DNA from: SZAS-18 sp038322235
GTDB lineage: Bacteria; Verrucomicrobiota; Verrucomicrobiia; Chthoniobacterales; SZAS-18
NCBI GenBank assembly: GCA_038322235.1
Contig: JBBQFQ010000008.1
Location: 61,794 to 125,793, forward strand
Length of the DNA stretch: 64,000 nt
Direction: 5' to 3'
Numbering within the stretch: the first letter of the stretch is position 1; each line of letters opens with the position of its first letter. Of this stretch, positions 7,812-15,568 are shown one piece after another. The position numbers and the translations under genes were made by a program. Below the pieces are notes generated by a model, which did not search any database, was not told where the DNA came from, and worked only from the letters and a program-made list of their open reading frames with translations.

Positions 7812-8939
7812 ATGATGACGGCGATGACGCTTGAGGATCTGGGCTGGAATGAGGGCTTCGAAAAGGAGTTCGCGCCTTTTTACGCCTTGGGCTGGAAGCC
7901 GGCGCGTTTGCTGCGGGACAACAAGATCACGTACGGCGCTCTCATGGTCGATGGCGACGAACTCGAGGTAGTCATGAGCGGGAAGGTCTACCACGATGCC
8001 GAGACCGACGCCGATCTTCCGGCGGTCGGGGACTGGGTGGCGCTCGAGGTGGGAGCCGAAGGGTCCGAGACGGTCATTCGGGCGCGGCTCGCGCGGCAAA
8101 CCTGCCTGTCCCGCAAGCTCCCCGGCCGCAGCACCGAGGAGCAGGTCATCGCCGCCAACGTCAACGTCGTGGTCGTCGTGACCGATCCCGGTCCGGACCT
8201 CAGTCTCCGGCGGATGGAACGCTACTTTGCGATCATCGGACGGAGCGGGGCGAAGGCGGTCGTCATGATCAACAAGTCCGACCTGTTCCCCGCGAAACAG
8301 AACCGGGAGGCCGCGGCGGCGATTCAGGCGCTGAATCCGGATGCGGACGTCCACATCACCAGCGTCGAAAAGGGGACCAGCGCGAAAGTCCTGAAGCAAT
8401 ATCTTAAACGCGGGGTCACGCTCACGCTCATTGGCTCGAGCGGGGTGGGCAAATCCTCGGTCATCAACCAACTCTTCGGGGACTACTACCAATGGACGGA
8501 TGACGTCAACGCGATCACCGGGAAGGGGCGGCATACCACCACCGCGCGTGAGCTGATGGTGCTCCGGAAGGGAGGCATCCTCATCGACAATCCCGGCATC
8601 CGCGAAGTCCACATGTGGACGAGCGAAACGACGCTCCGGGAGCGATTCGCGGACATCGAGGATCTGGCGGCGCAGTGCCGATTCCACGATTGCAAGCACG
8701 GCACGGACGCCGGCTGCGCGATCCGGGCCGCTCTGGAGGCGGGGCAACTCGATAAAGCCCGCTTCGAGGGATTTCTGAAGCTCGATGTCGAGATCGCCAA
8801 GCTACGCGCGAGCCGGAAGAAGCGTCAGATGACGATCGAGCGCCGCGCCAAACGCGAGCGGCAGATCAAGGGCCGCCGCTTCGCCGATCACGGCGGCGAT
8901 GACGAGGCGGAGTGGGGTGTGACGATGGGAAATCGGTGA
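7812..8939 (+). CDS. rsgA: Ribosome biogenesis GTPase RsgA
   Basis: Circularly permuted GTPase that checks late 30S subunit maturation and releases RbfA. The 375-residue product has an N-terminal OB-like domain, then G4 NKSD (154-157), G1 GSSGVGKS (208-215), switch TTTARE and G3 DNPG (259-262), which is the permuted order typical of YjeQ/RsgA. A zinc site follows with C289, C294, H296 and C302, matching the family spacing. A basic tail (KKRQMTIERRAKRERQIKGRR) is probably for rRNA contact. Start codons at 7812, 7815 and 7824 are all possible; the frame is open from 7734 but the upstream part looks non-coding. Confidence 0.95.
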   Translation: MMTAMTLEDLGWNEGFEKEFAPFYALGWKPARLLRDNKITYGALMVDGDELEVVMSGKVYHDAETDADLPAVGDWVALEVGAEGSETVIRARLARQTCLSRKLPGRSTEEQVIAANVNVVVVVTDPGPDLSLRRMERYFAIIGRSGAKAVVMINKSDLFPAKQNREAAAAIQALNPDADVHITSVEKGTSAKVLKQYLKRGVTLTLIGSSGVGKSSVINQLFGDYYQWTDDVNAITGKGRHTTTARELMVLRKGGILIDNPGIREVHMWTSETTLRERFADIEDLAAQCRFHDCKHGTDAGCAIRAALEAGQLDKARFEGFLKLDVEIAKLRASRKKRQMTIERRAKRERQIKGRRFADHGGDDEAEWGVTMGNR

Positions 8940-9126
8940 TCGAACTTCTGCTCAACGCCATCCGGTAGCTCCAAGGTGGCGGCCCCTCGACCGACCAACT
9001 GCCGACGCAGAAGCTGCGAAACTTTCCGGGTGGCTGCTTTTTTGCTTTTCCGGGCCAGACCGGTTTGGCACGGTGTTTTCTCCCTCCCACTGACGGGTTG
9101 GCTGCCCCCATTTACTCCTCCTTCCC

Positions 9127-9765
9127 ATGCGTTTCTCTCCCTGCTTCGTCCTCTCCCTGGCGCTCCTCGGGTCACCGCTTTCGGTTTTCGCGCAAAAGGA
9201 CGCGCCACCTGCGGCGGGTCTCGCCGCGGATGATCGGGCGCGTGCCGTAAAATACCTCGAGGAAACCAAGGCGGCATTGCTCGCTGCCGTGGCTAATCTT
9301 TCCGACGCTCAGTGGCGCTTCAAACCGGCGCCGGATCGCTGGTCGGTGGCCGAGACGGCCGAGCACATCGCGATCGCGGAGGCGGCGCTCTTCGGCGTCG
9401 TGACGGACAAGGTGATGAAGACCCCAGCGGAGGCGCCCAAACCGGCCGAGGCGAAGGCGCTCGACGAGATGATCGTCAAGGGGCTCACTTCCCGGGAGAA
9501 AAAGTTCAAAGCGCCGGAGGGATTTCAGCCGACCGGGCGGTGGCCGACGCGCGACGGACTCGTCAAGGCGTTCGAGGAAAGCCGGGGACGGACGATCGAG
9601 TACGTTAAGATGACCACGGACGATCTGCGCAGCCACTTCATGGACAGTCCCGTGATCAAAAATATGGACGCCTTTCAGTGGATTCTATTTCTGACCGCGC
9701 ACAGCGAGCGGCATACGAAGCAGATCCTCGAGGTGAAGGCGGACCCCGCGTTCCCGAAGAGCTGA
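9127..9765 (+). CDS. Exported DinB-family protein
   Basis: A 212-residue protein with a signal peptide (MRFSPCFVLSLALLGSPLSV, cleavage near FAQ) followed by a DinB-like four-helix bundle: LLAAVANLSDAQWRFKPAPD, RWSVAETAEHIAIAE and ILFLTAHSERHTKQI. His residues in AEHIAIAE and HSERH fit the metal triad of the DinB/YfiT superfamily, whose members include thiol transferases and metal-dependent hydrolases. A periplasmic location is implied by the signal peptide. Its substrate is unknown. It stands alone between rsgA and a repeat region. Confidence 0.8.
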   Translation: MRFSPCFVLSLALLGSPLSVFAQKDAPPAAGLAADDRARAVKYLEETKAALLAAVANLSDAQWRFKPAPDRWSVAETAEHIAIAEAALFGVVTDKVMKTPAEAPKPAEAKALDEMIVKGLTSREKKFKAPEGFQPTGRWPTRDGLVKAFEESRGRTIEYVKMTTDDLRSHFMDSPVIKNMDAFQWILFLTAHSERHTKQILEVKADPAFPKS

Positions 9766-10075
9766 GCGTGGCTTTGCTGGCGCGTTCTCGGGGATCGTTC
9801 CGCCCCTTCAGGGCGGGGAATGATTTTTCGGATTGCACCCCGGGCGTTGCCCGGGCGTTGCCCGGGCAACGCCCTGGGTATCCTCCCAAAACACGTTTCG
9901 AAGCCCCGAAGGGACGCAAACTTTCGGGGCGCGTTCTCGGAGCTGGGTTCCGCCCCTTCAGAGGGGGATCATCTTTCGGATTGCACTCAGGGCGTTGCCC
10001 TGGATGTGGGCGGCGTCGAGATCGCCGACTCGCCATTTCGTTGGACGCGCCGGTTCGACCGCGGGATCGGTGGGA
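9766..10075. other. Gene-free repeat region
   Basis: 310 bp with no supported gene between the DinB-like and macro-domain genes. Most of it is a dispersed-repeat-like segment made of two ~70-bp direct copies and GC-rich palindromes. The last ~70 bp before the ATG at 10076 look unique. Confidence 0.6.
9782..10002. repeat. Two direct copies of a ~70-bp repeat with internal palindromes
   Basis: Copy 1 (9782-9850) and copy 2 (9931-10002) share the order GCGTTCTCGG, TTCCGCCCCTTCAG, TTTCGGATTGCAC and GGGCGTTGCCC. Between them lie GGGCGTTGCCCGGGCAACGCCC, a palindrome at 9852-9873, and CCCCGAA/TTCGGGG arms (9904-9910 and 9923-9929). The motif vocabulary (CCCTTCAGGG, GGCGTTGCCC, CGAAGGGACG) resembles dispersed intergenic repeats of Verrucomicrobia and Planctomycetes. 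No copy elsewhere in this window was found. Confidence 0.65.
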
Positions 10076-10582
10076 ATGGTCAAGTTGAGCGCCGTTCAAG
10101 GCGACATCACCAAGCTTTCGGTCGATGCGATCGTGAACGCCGCGAACTCGTCCCTGCTGGGTGGGGGCGGCGTGGATGGCGCCATCCATCGGGCGGCTGG
10201 ACCGGATCTGGTCTCGGCGTGCCGGATTCTCCATGGGTGCCGAACGGGTGAGGCGAAGATCACTCCCGGCTTCCGTTTACCGGCAAAATTTGTGATCCAC
10301 ACGGTGGGTCCCGTCTGGCGGGGCGGTGGGAACGGCGAGCCGGAACTCCTCGCGTCGTGCTACCGACGGGCTCTCGAACTCGCCGTTGGGAAGCAACTCC
10401 GCTCGATCGCCTTCCCCGCGATCAGCACCGGGATCTACGGATACCCGATCGAACGGGCGGCCGATGTGGCGGTCAGCACGGTACAGGCTGCCCTGACGGA
10501 CAACGCGACGATCGAGGAAGTGATTTTTTGCTGCTTCACGCCCGGAGATCTCGCGGTCTACGCGACCCAGCTTCAGGCGTGA
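10076..10582 (+). CDS. Macro-domain protein (ADP-ribose binding/deacetylating)
   Basis: A 168-residue single macro domain. Diagnostic elements are QGDITKLSVDAIVNAANSSL (residues ~8-27, NAAN motif), GGGGVDGAIHRAAG (~29-42), VIHTVGPVW and the phosphate loop ISTGIYGYP. This is the MacroD/YmdB-type arrangement, known to hydrolyse O-acetyl-ADP-ribose and mono-ADP-ribosyl-glutamate or aspartate. The start at 10076 gives the canonical N-terminus; upstream in-frame sequence belongs to the repeat region. It converges with the M16 peptidase gene 9 bp away. Confidence 0.92.
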   Translation: MVKLSAVQGDITKLSVDAIVNAANSSLLGGGGVDGAIHRAAGPDLVSACRILHGCRTGEAKITPGFRLPAKFVIHTVGPVWRGGGNGEPELLASCYRRALELAVGKQLRSIAFPAISTGIYGYPIERAADVAVSTVQAALTDNATIEEVIFCCFTPGDLAVYATQLQA

Positions 10583-10591
10583 GCGGAGAAC

Positions 10592-13390
10592 CTACTTCGG
10601 CGTTGGGGCCACGCCCGGGACGGTGCCGGCTTTGATCAGGAACATGGTCTCCGGCTTCAGGTACTTCTTGATCGCCCCATTCACCTGCTCAGGCGTGATC
10701 GCTTCGATTTGGCCGGGGTACTCATCGAGCCACTTCACTTCGAGCCCGCGCTGAATCGTCTGCAGGATCGCGCCCGCCATTCCGTCGGTCGTCGCGAGCC
10801 CGACCTTGAACGTTCCGATCAGGTTGCTCTTCCGGCGCGTGACTTCGTCGGCGCTGACTCCGGCCTGATACCAGCTCGTGAGCTGCCGCTGGGTGGAGGC
10901 GATTCCCTTTTCCAGCAGCGCAGGCGAGAACGTGGCCTGGATCTTCCAGTCGCCATCCGTGAACGAGTCATTCGTGAGGCCGGATCCGATCCCGTAAGTC
11001 AGGCCTTCCTTGTCGCGCACGTTGGCCATCAGCCGGCCGGTGAATCCGCTGCCGAGGATCGCGGTGCCGACGCGGAGGGCCTGGTAGTCCGCATCACGGT
11101 ACCGGAGTCCGGTCGTTTGTCCGAGCTGGACCGAGACGCTGGTCTTGTCCGGCATGAAGACGTTCTGGTCGCGTGGGGCATCGCTGGCGGCAGGTTTGGC
11201 CGGGACGATGACCGCCACGCCCCCCTTCCAGCCCGCAAACGCTTTCCCGATGTCCGCCTGGATCAGGGCAGCGTCGAGATCGCCGACGGCCACGAACGTG
11301 AATGCGGCGGGCCCATAGGCTTTCCCGTGGAACGCCTTCACGTCGGCGAGTTTCACCGTTTCGAGTGCCGCGATCATGTCCTCCGGGGAGGTCGCGTGGT
11401 TCGGATGCCCCGCGGGATAAGCCGCGCGGACGAAGGCGTCGGTGGCGCGGTAGTCGGTGCTCTCCAGCGCGCGCTTGATCGTGCCCGCGAGCTGCTTCTT
11501 TGCTTTTTCAAATTCCGCTTCGGCAAAAGCCGGGGTGCGGAGCTGCTCGGCGATCAATGAAAGCACCAAAGGCACGTCCTTTTTCAGACACTTCGCGTTC
11601 ACTTCGGTCATCTGCGGACCCACGCTGAACGCGATCGTCGCCCCGACGCTCTCAAGCTTCGCGGCGATCGCGAATTTGTCCTGCGTCGTGGTCCCCTGAT
11701 CCAGCAGCATGCCGGTCAGGCGCGGCACCGCGACGTTCCCTTCGCCCCGCTGCGCATCGCCGGCGGGGAGGGAGCCACGCATGGTGACGACGTCCTTCAC
11801 CCCCGTCTTGTAGATGAGGACGTCGAGGCCGGCGGCTTTCGCGCGGACGACGTTCGGAGCCATCTTCGCGGCGGACGCCGCCGGGCCGCCCGGACCGGCG
11901 ACGGCGGGATCAGCGAGGCGATCGAGCGGCGTCGGCGCGAGCTCGGGATCACGGTAGAAATCGGGACGCGGCGCCATTTCCGCCCGCGAAGGTTTGGGCG
12001 CGGCCGCCGCCGGAGCGCCTCCGCTGGCGGTCGGAATGAACCATCCGGTCGTCGACTGAGCCACGCTCAGATATTTTTGGGCGACGCGCTTCACGTCGTC
12101 GGGCGAGACCGTCTTGAGCCGTTCATCGAGCGAGTAGAACGTGGCCCAATCGCCCACGGCGATGCACTCGTTGAGATTTCCCGCGATCGCGAATGAGCCG
12201 TCACGCTGGAAGGCGGAGTCTGCGAGATGCTTCGCGATCGCCGCTTTCACCTCTGTCTCGGTCACGCCGCCCTGCCGGAGCTTCTCGATTTCCTCGAGGG
12301 CGATCTTTTCCACCTGATCGTGCGTCGCTCCGGGCGCGAGCGGGGCAAAGGTGATGTGGAGCGAAGCATACTGGTTGTAGCCCGCGAAGGCCTGCACGCC
12401 CGTCGTCAGATTCTTATCGGTCAGGGCCTTGTACATCCGGCTGTTCTTCCCCTCGGTCAGGATCGCCGAGAGCACCGTGAGCGGCGCGTAGTCCACGTGC
12501 GTGGCCCCGGGGATCTTGTGGCCGATCGCGACCACGCCGAGCTGACCCGCGCGTTTCACGGTCACGCGGCGCGGACCGGTCTGCTCCGGTTCCTCGGTGT
12601 ACAGCTGCGGGATCGGCTTGGGCGAGCGCGAGATCGCGCCGTAAAATTTCTTGATCAGCCCGAGCGCGTTCTCCGCCTGAAAGTCGCCGATGACCGAGAC
12701 CGTGGCGTTGTTCGGCCAGTAGTAGGTGTCGTAGAATTCGCGAAGCTTTTCGATCGAGACCTTCTCGATGTCGCTCCGCCAGCCGATCGTCGAGTGGTGG
12801 TAGGGAAACGCGACGTACCCGGCCTGGAAGATCTCCTTGATCAGCGCCTGGAACGGGGAGTTTTCCCCGCGCTCAAATTCGTTGCGCACGACCGTCATTT
12901 CCGGCTGCCGGTCCGTTTCGAGCAGCAGCAGGTTTCGCATCCGGTCGGCCTCGACCTCCACCGCCATGGCGAGATTTTCGCTTCCGAGATTCGCGTAGTA
13001 ATTCGTCCGATCGAACCAAGTCGTCGCGTTGTATAACGCGCCGGTGCGCTCGAGGAGCTGATCCACGCCCGTGCCTTTCGCGCGGTTGAATTTCTCCGTC
13101 CCCTTGAACATGAGGTGCTCGAGGAGATGCGTGGCGCCAGTCGTACCGGTCACCTCATTCCGGGAGCCGACGCGATAGGTGACCATGAAGGTCAGCACCG
13201 GTGCCGAATGCTCCGGCATGAGCAGCACGCTGAGGCCATTCGAGTCGAGCGTGTACTCGGCGATGTCGCCGACGGTCTTCACGTACGTAAAACCTTCCAC
13301 CTTCGCGGGTGGCGGAGCCGGGGCGGCGGTGACCGCATGGCTCGCGGCCAGCGCGAGCGTCGCGAGGACGGAAAGGGAGAGGCGCTTCAT
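10592..13390 (-). CDS. Periplasmic M16 family zinc peptidase (two-module)
   Basis: A 932-residue exported protein (signal peptide MKRLSLSVLATLALAASHAV) with two tandem M16 modules. The first has the inverted zinc motif HLLEH (H88, E91, H92) and a downstream E in VVRNEFER (about E171), so it should be catalytic. The second module (from ~residue 500) lacks HxxEH and is the usual structural half, with RDKEGLTYGIGSG near its end. Pairs of this kind process peptides in the periplasm, such as the PqqL type. The frame is open for 210 codons upstream, but that part crosses a palindromic repeat and the IlvM-like gene; the ATG at 13390 opening a signal peptide is the real start. Confidence 0.93.
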   Translation of the reverse strand: MKRLSLSVLATLALAASHAVTAAPAPPPAKVEGFTYVKTVGDIAEYTLDSNGLSVLLMPEHSAPVLTFMVTYRVGSRNEVTGTTGATHLLEHLMFKGTEKFNRAKGTGVDQLLERTGALYNATTWFDRTNYYANLGSENLAMAVEVEADRMRNLLLLETDRQPEMTVVRNEFERGENSPFQALIKEIFQAGYVAFPYHHSTIGWRSDIEKVSIEKLREFYDTYYWPNNATVSVIGDFQAENALGLIKKFYGAISRSPKPIPQLYTEEPEQTGPRRVTVKRAGQLGVVAIGHKIPGATHVDYAPLTVLSAILTEGKNSRMYKALTDKNLTTGVQAFAGYNQYASLHITFAPLAPGATHDQVEKIALEEIEKLRQGGVTETEVKAAIAKHLADSAFQRDGSFAIAGNLNECIAVGDWATFYSLDERLKTVSPDDVKRVAQKYLSVAQSTTGWFIPTASGGAPAAAAPKPSRAEMAPRPDFYRDPELAPTPLDRLADPAVAGPGGPAASAAKMAPNVVRAKAAGLDVLIYKTGVKDVVTMRGSLPAGDAQRGEGNVAVPRLTGMLLDQGTTTQDKFAIAAKLESVGATIAFSVGPQMTEVNAKCLKKDVPLVLSLIAEQLRTPAFAEAEFEKAKKQLAGTIKRALESTDYRATDAFVRAAYPAGHPNHATSPEDMIAALETVKLADVKAFHGKAYGPAAFTFVAVGDLDAALIQADIGKAFAGWKGGVAVIVPAKPAASDAPRDQNVFMPDKTSVSVQLGQTTGLRYRDADYQALRVGTAILGSGFTGRLMANVRDKEGLTYGIGSGLTNDSFTDGDWKIQATFSPALLEKGIASTQRQLTSWYQAGVSADEVTRRKSNLIGTFKVGLATTDGMAGAILQTIQRGLEVKWLDEYPGQIEAITPEQVNGAIKKYLKPETMFLIKAGTVPGVAPTPK

Positions 13391-13502
13391 GGAGCGGAGA
13401 ATCGTCCGAATGCGACCGGCGGCAATGGGCATTGCGCCTCGCCGAGCCGAGCGCGCAAGATCAGCGGGTCGGCGCGGTTTCCGGGGAAGACGCCGCGCCA
13501 GC

Positions 13503-13665
13503 ATTTGGAGTGCGGCAGCCCTCTGCCGCTTTGGTGGGCGAGGATGGGCGTACGCTGTCAGCGAGGAAGGCAGCGAGCGAAATGCTTCCCGCTGCCTGGG
13601 ACATCTGGCGGGCGGGCGGCGCCCTGATCCCCAAGAAAGCGGCAGAGGGCTTCCGCACTCCAAAT
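13503..13665. repeat. Palindromic repeat element with 30-bp inverted ends
   Basis: The ends at 13503-13532 and 13636-13665 are 30-bp inverted repeats with one mismatch, containing GGAGTGCGG-N-AGCCCTCTGCC. An inner inverted repeat, AGGCAGCG (13568-13575) and CGCTGCCT (13590-13597), caps the structure. The whole 163-bp element could fold into one long hairpin. It lies 44 bp after the stop of the IlvM-like gene and 112 bp before the M16 start. No transposase is present, so a MITE- or REP-like non-autonomous element is likely (inference). Confidence 0.8.
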
Positions 13666-13709
13666 CACCGGTTGGGGCGCTGTCGTGCCTATCGAGCGCT
13701 GAGATCGCC

Positions 13710-14012
13710 TCACGATTCCACCCGGGACGACGGCAGCAGACTGACCGCGGCGACGGAGACGAGTTTCTCGAGGAGACCGGCGATGACGGCCGCCTGCGGC
13801 GGGGTCGCGCTGAACTCGACATTGATCCATGATTTCCCGCGCGGGCCTCCCAGCGCATAGTGCAGGTGGAGCAGTTGCACGCCGGGCACGGTGAAGCGCG
13901 GGACAACGCGGGCGAGCAGCGTGGGTTCCGATTCGGCGTGGATGGCGAGCTCCCAGCGCGCGGCGGGCGCGGCTGGAAGAGGGATTCCGATGGGGTGGGG
14001 TGTCGTTTGCAT
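13710..14012 (-). CDS. ACT-domain protein resembling acetolactate synthase small subunit IlvM
   Basis: A 100-residue protein whose core (residues ~20-93) aligns by eye with E. coli IlvM. The pattern L-x-R-V-V-x-R...G-V-x-L...H-Y-A, then WINVEFSATPP matching NINIELTVASP, then LEKLVSVAAVSLL matching LNKLVDVAHVAI. IlvM is the regulatory subunit of acetolactate synthase II. No large subunit is adjacent. An Ile/Val/Thr-rich leader peptide and an intrinsic terminator lie directly upstream, supporting a role in branched-chain amino-acid metabolism. The ATG at 14012 directly follows the T-run with no Shine-Dalgarno sequence; an alternative TTG at 14078, overlapping the leader stop, would add 22 residues encoded by the hairpin region. 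Confidence 0.7.
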   Translation of the reverse strand: MQTTPHPIGIPLPAAPAARWELAIHAESEPTLLARVVPRFTVPGVQLLHLHYALGGPRGKSWINVEFSATPPQAAVIAGLLEKLVSVAAVSLLPSSRVES

Positions 14013-14050
14013 AAAAACAAAAAACCCCGGGCGGCGGGCCGCGCGGGGTT
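14013..14050 (-). terminator. Intrinsic terminator / putative attenuator upstream of IlvM-like gene
   Basis: On the minus strand AACCCC (14050-14045) and GGGGTT (14028-14023) close a very GC-rich hairpin followed by TTTTTTGTTTTT, and then the ATG of the IlvM-like gene. No minus-strand gene other than the short leader lies upstream before the divergent gene at 14397. The terminator therefore appears positioned to interrupt the transcript of the gene that follows, as in amino-acid attenuators. Confidence 0.75.
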
Positions 14051-14074
14051 GGGAAAGGGACGGGAAGAGCTCGA

Positions 14075-14155
14075 TCAATGCTCCGCGTCACGCTTCCTCC
14101 CCGGGAGACCCGGTAGGACGCTAATCGTGACGACGATGATGGTGGTGACCTGCAC
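14075..14155 (-). CDS. Putative ilv-type leader peptide (26 codons)
   Basis: GTG at 14155 opens a 26-residue peptide MQVTTIIVVTISVLPGLPGR followed by KRDAEH and TGA. Twelve of residues 3-17 are Ile, Val, Leu or Thr, the composition of ilvGMEDA leader peptides (Ile, Val, Leu, plus Thr). The stop codon lies 25 bp before the GC-rich terminator stem and overlaps a TTG codon in the frame of the next gene. CCGGG-TCT-CCCGG inside the leader (codons 15-19) could form an early pause hairpin. The start codon is not certain: no strong Shine-Dalgarno sequence precedes the GTG. Too short to call from sequence statistics; the case rests on composition and position. Confidence 0.6.
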   Translation of the reverse strand: MQVTTIIVVTISVLPGLPGRKRDAEH

Positions 14156-14160
14156 TGCGG

Positions 14161-14235
14161 TTAGGAATGGACCTCGGAGCCGTGGTTGTCGAGCCACCGT
14201 CTCGGGATTTTCCGACCCCGCGCGTCCATTCCTGA
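14161..14235. other. Long inverted repeat upstream of the leader
   Basis: TTAGGAATGGAC (14161-14172) and GTCCATTCCTGA (14224-14235) are inverted repeats matching at 11 of 12 positions, with additional partial pairing between (GCCGTGG and CCAC). It lies in the gap between the leader peptide and the divergent gene at 14397. It may be an RNA structure in the 5' leader or an operator. Confidence 0.4.
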
Positions 14236-14396
14236 CAGCCCCGTTACAATCACGCTGATCCATGTGGCACGGGGGCTGCATACGTTCCTTTCCGACAACG
14301 CAACTTTCGCTGCCGAACGCTGGAGCCAAGCCGGTCTCCAGCGAAAAAGACCCCAGTGGTTTTCGTGCGGCGGAGCCTTGCCAAAATCCCATTCCC

Positions 14397-15485
14397 ATGA
14401 AAACAAAACATGCACTCACCCGCCTCGCCGCTACGTTCGGCGCCCTCGCAGCCTTCTCCGCCTCCGCCGTCGCTCAAGTCAGCCCCGGCGGCGTTTACAA
14501 GGGCAGCGTCGCCGGCAACGGCCCGCAGCTCGTCATCAAGATCGAAGATCGCAATGCCGTGGAGGTCACCGTCCTCGACGCTGACCAACACCGTTCCGCC
14601 GAAGCCGAGGGGCCGATCACAAACGGCGCCTTCTCGGTCATGACCACCTCCAGCACCACCGTGGCGGGTACGTTCTCCGCAGATGGTTCATCCATCACCG
14701 GCACCTTCACGAGCGGTACGTCCGCCCGGTCCTATACCGCGACGCGCGTCGCGGCGACGACGAGCGCCTCGCCCGTTTCCGGCCTCTACGATGGCACCGC
14801 CACGACGAACAGCGGCGGCGGCTCCACGAGCACCGTGTCCTTCACGATCGACCCCGCCGGGAATGTGACCTTCCTGCAAAAGAGCGGGACGGCCGCCAGC
14901 CCGGTGATCGTCGGGGCCCTCGGCAGCGTCACGCTGACGGCGCCAGCGACCGGCACCTACAGCTTCACCCTCGCCGCGCCCGGCGGCGGCGGGACCATCA
15001 CCGGGACCTTCACGGCCACCGGCGGTCAGCTGGCCGGGACGTTCACGGCGGGCGGCACGGAATGGCGCTTCACCGCCTTCAAGAGCGGACTTGCCCATCG
15101 GCTCATCAACCTCTCCACCCGCGGATTCGTAAATACGGGGCAGGGCCAGCTCATCGGCGGGTTCGTGATTCAGGGCGGGGCCAAGCAGGTGCTCATCATC
15201 GCCCGCGGTCCCTCCCTCGCCGCTCAGGGCGTCTCTCCGTCCCTCGCGACCACGAAAATCCAGCTCGTCAGCGGCGGCCAGACGATCGCATCGAACGCCG
15301 GCTGGAAGACGAATGCGAACTTCCCCGATCTCCTGAACCTCGCCTTCACCGCGACGCTCGCCGACGGCGACTCCGCGGTCCTCGCGCGCCTCGCGCCCGG
15401 ACCCTACACGTCGATCGTCACGAGCGCGGATGGCACCGCCACCGGCATCGCGCTGGTGGAGGTGTACGAAGTCGGCTGGGAATAG
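14397..15485 (+). CDS. Exported surface protein with C-terminal beta module
   Basis: A 362-residue protein with a signal peptide (MKTKHALTRLAATFGALAAF, cleavage near AVAQ). The middle (residues ~30-235) is Ser/Thr/Gly-rich beta sequence with recurring GTFTA/GTFS motifs. The last ~125 residues form a module beginning INLSTRGFVNTG, with GGFVIQGG, LIIARGPSLAAQGV, LAPGPYTSIV and IALVEVYE. Two copies of the same module end the delta-60 protein at 56958-60350. It is common in secreted Verrucomicrobia and Acidobacteria proteins and is probably a surface or secretion-related domain (inference). The substrate or partner is unknown. A terminator follows. Confidence 0.8.
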   Translation: MKTKHALTRLAATFGALAAFSASAVAQVSPGGVYKGSVAGNGPQLVIKIEDRNAVEVTVLDADQHRSAEAEGPITNGAFSVMTTSSTTVAGTFSADGSSITGTFTSGTSARSYTATRVAATTSASPVSGLYDGTATTNSGGGSTSTVSFTIDPAGNVTFLQKSGTAASPVIVGALGSVTLTAPATGTYSFTLAAPGGGGTITGTFTATGGQLAGTFTAGGTEWRFTAFKSGLAHRLINLSTRGFVNTGQGQLIGGFVIQGGAKQVLIIARGPSLAAQGVSPSLATTKIQLVSGGQTIASNAGWKTNANFPDLLNLAFTATLADGDSAVLARLAPGPYTSIVTSADGTATGIALVEVYEVGWE

Positions 15486-15522
15486 TCAGCCGGAAGGAAT
15501 CTCTGCGCTGATTCAGTCGGGA

Positions 15523-15551
15523 CGGGAGCGGCCGCGAGGCCCCTCCCGTTT
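15523..15551. terminator. Bidirectional-type terminator between convergent genes
   Basis: CGGGAG-CG-GCC (15523-15533) pairs with GGC-CC-CTCCCG (15538-15548) around GCGA, followed by TTT on the plus strand. It lies between the exported protein stop (15485) and the convergent transporter stop (15569). Confidence 0.6.
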
Positions 15552-15568
15552 CGCGTTTCCGGCGGGAT

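Noticed and set aside
13391..14020. N-terminal extension of the M16 peptidase frame
   Set aside because: It runs across the palindromic element and the IlvM-like gene; the signal peptide at 13390 marks the true start.
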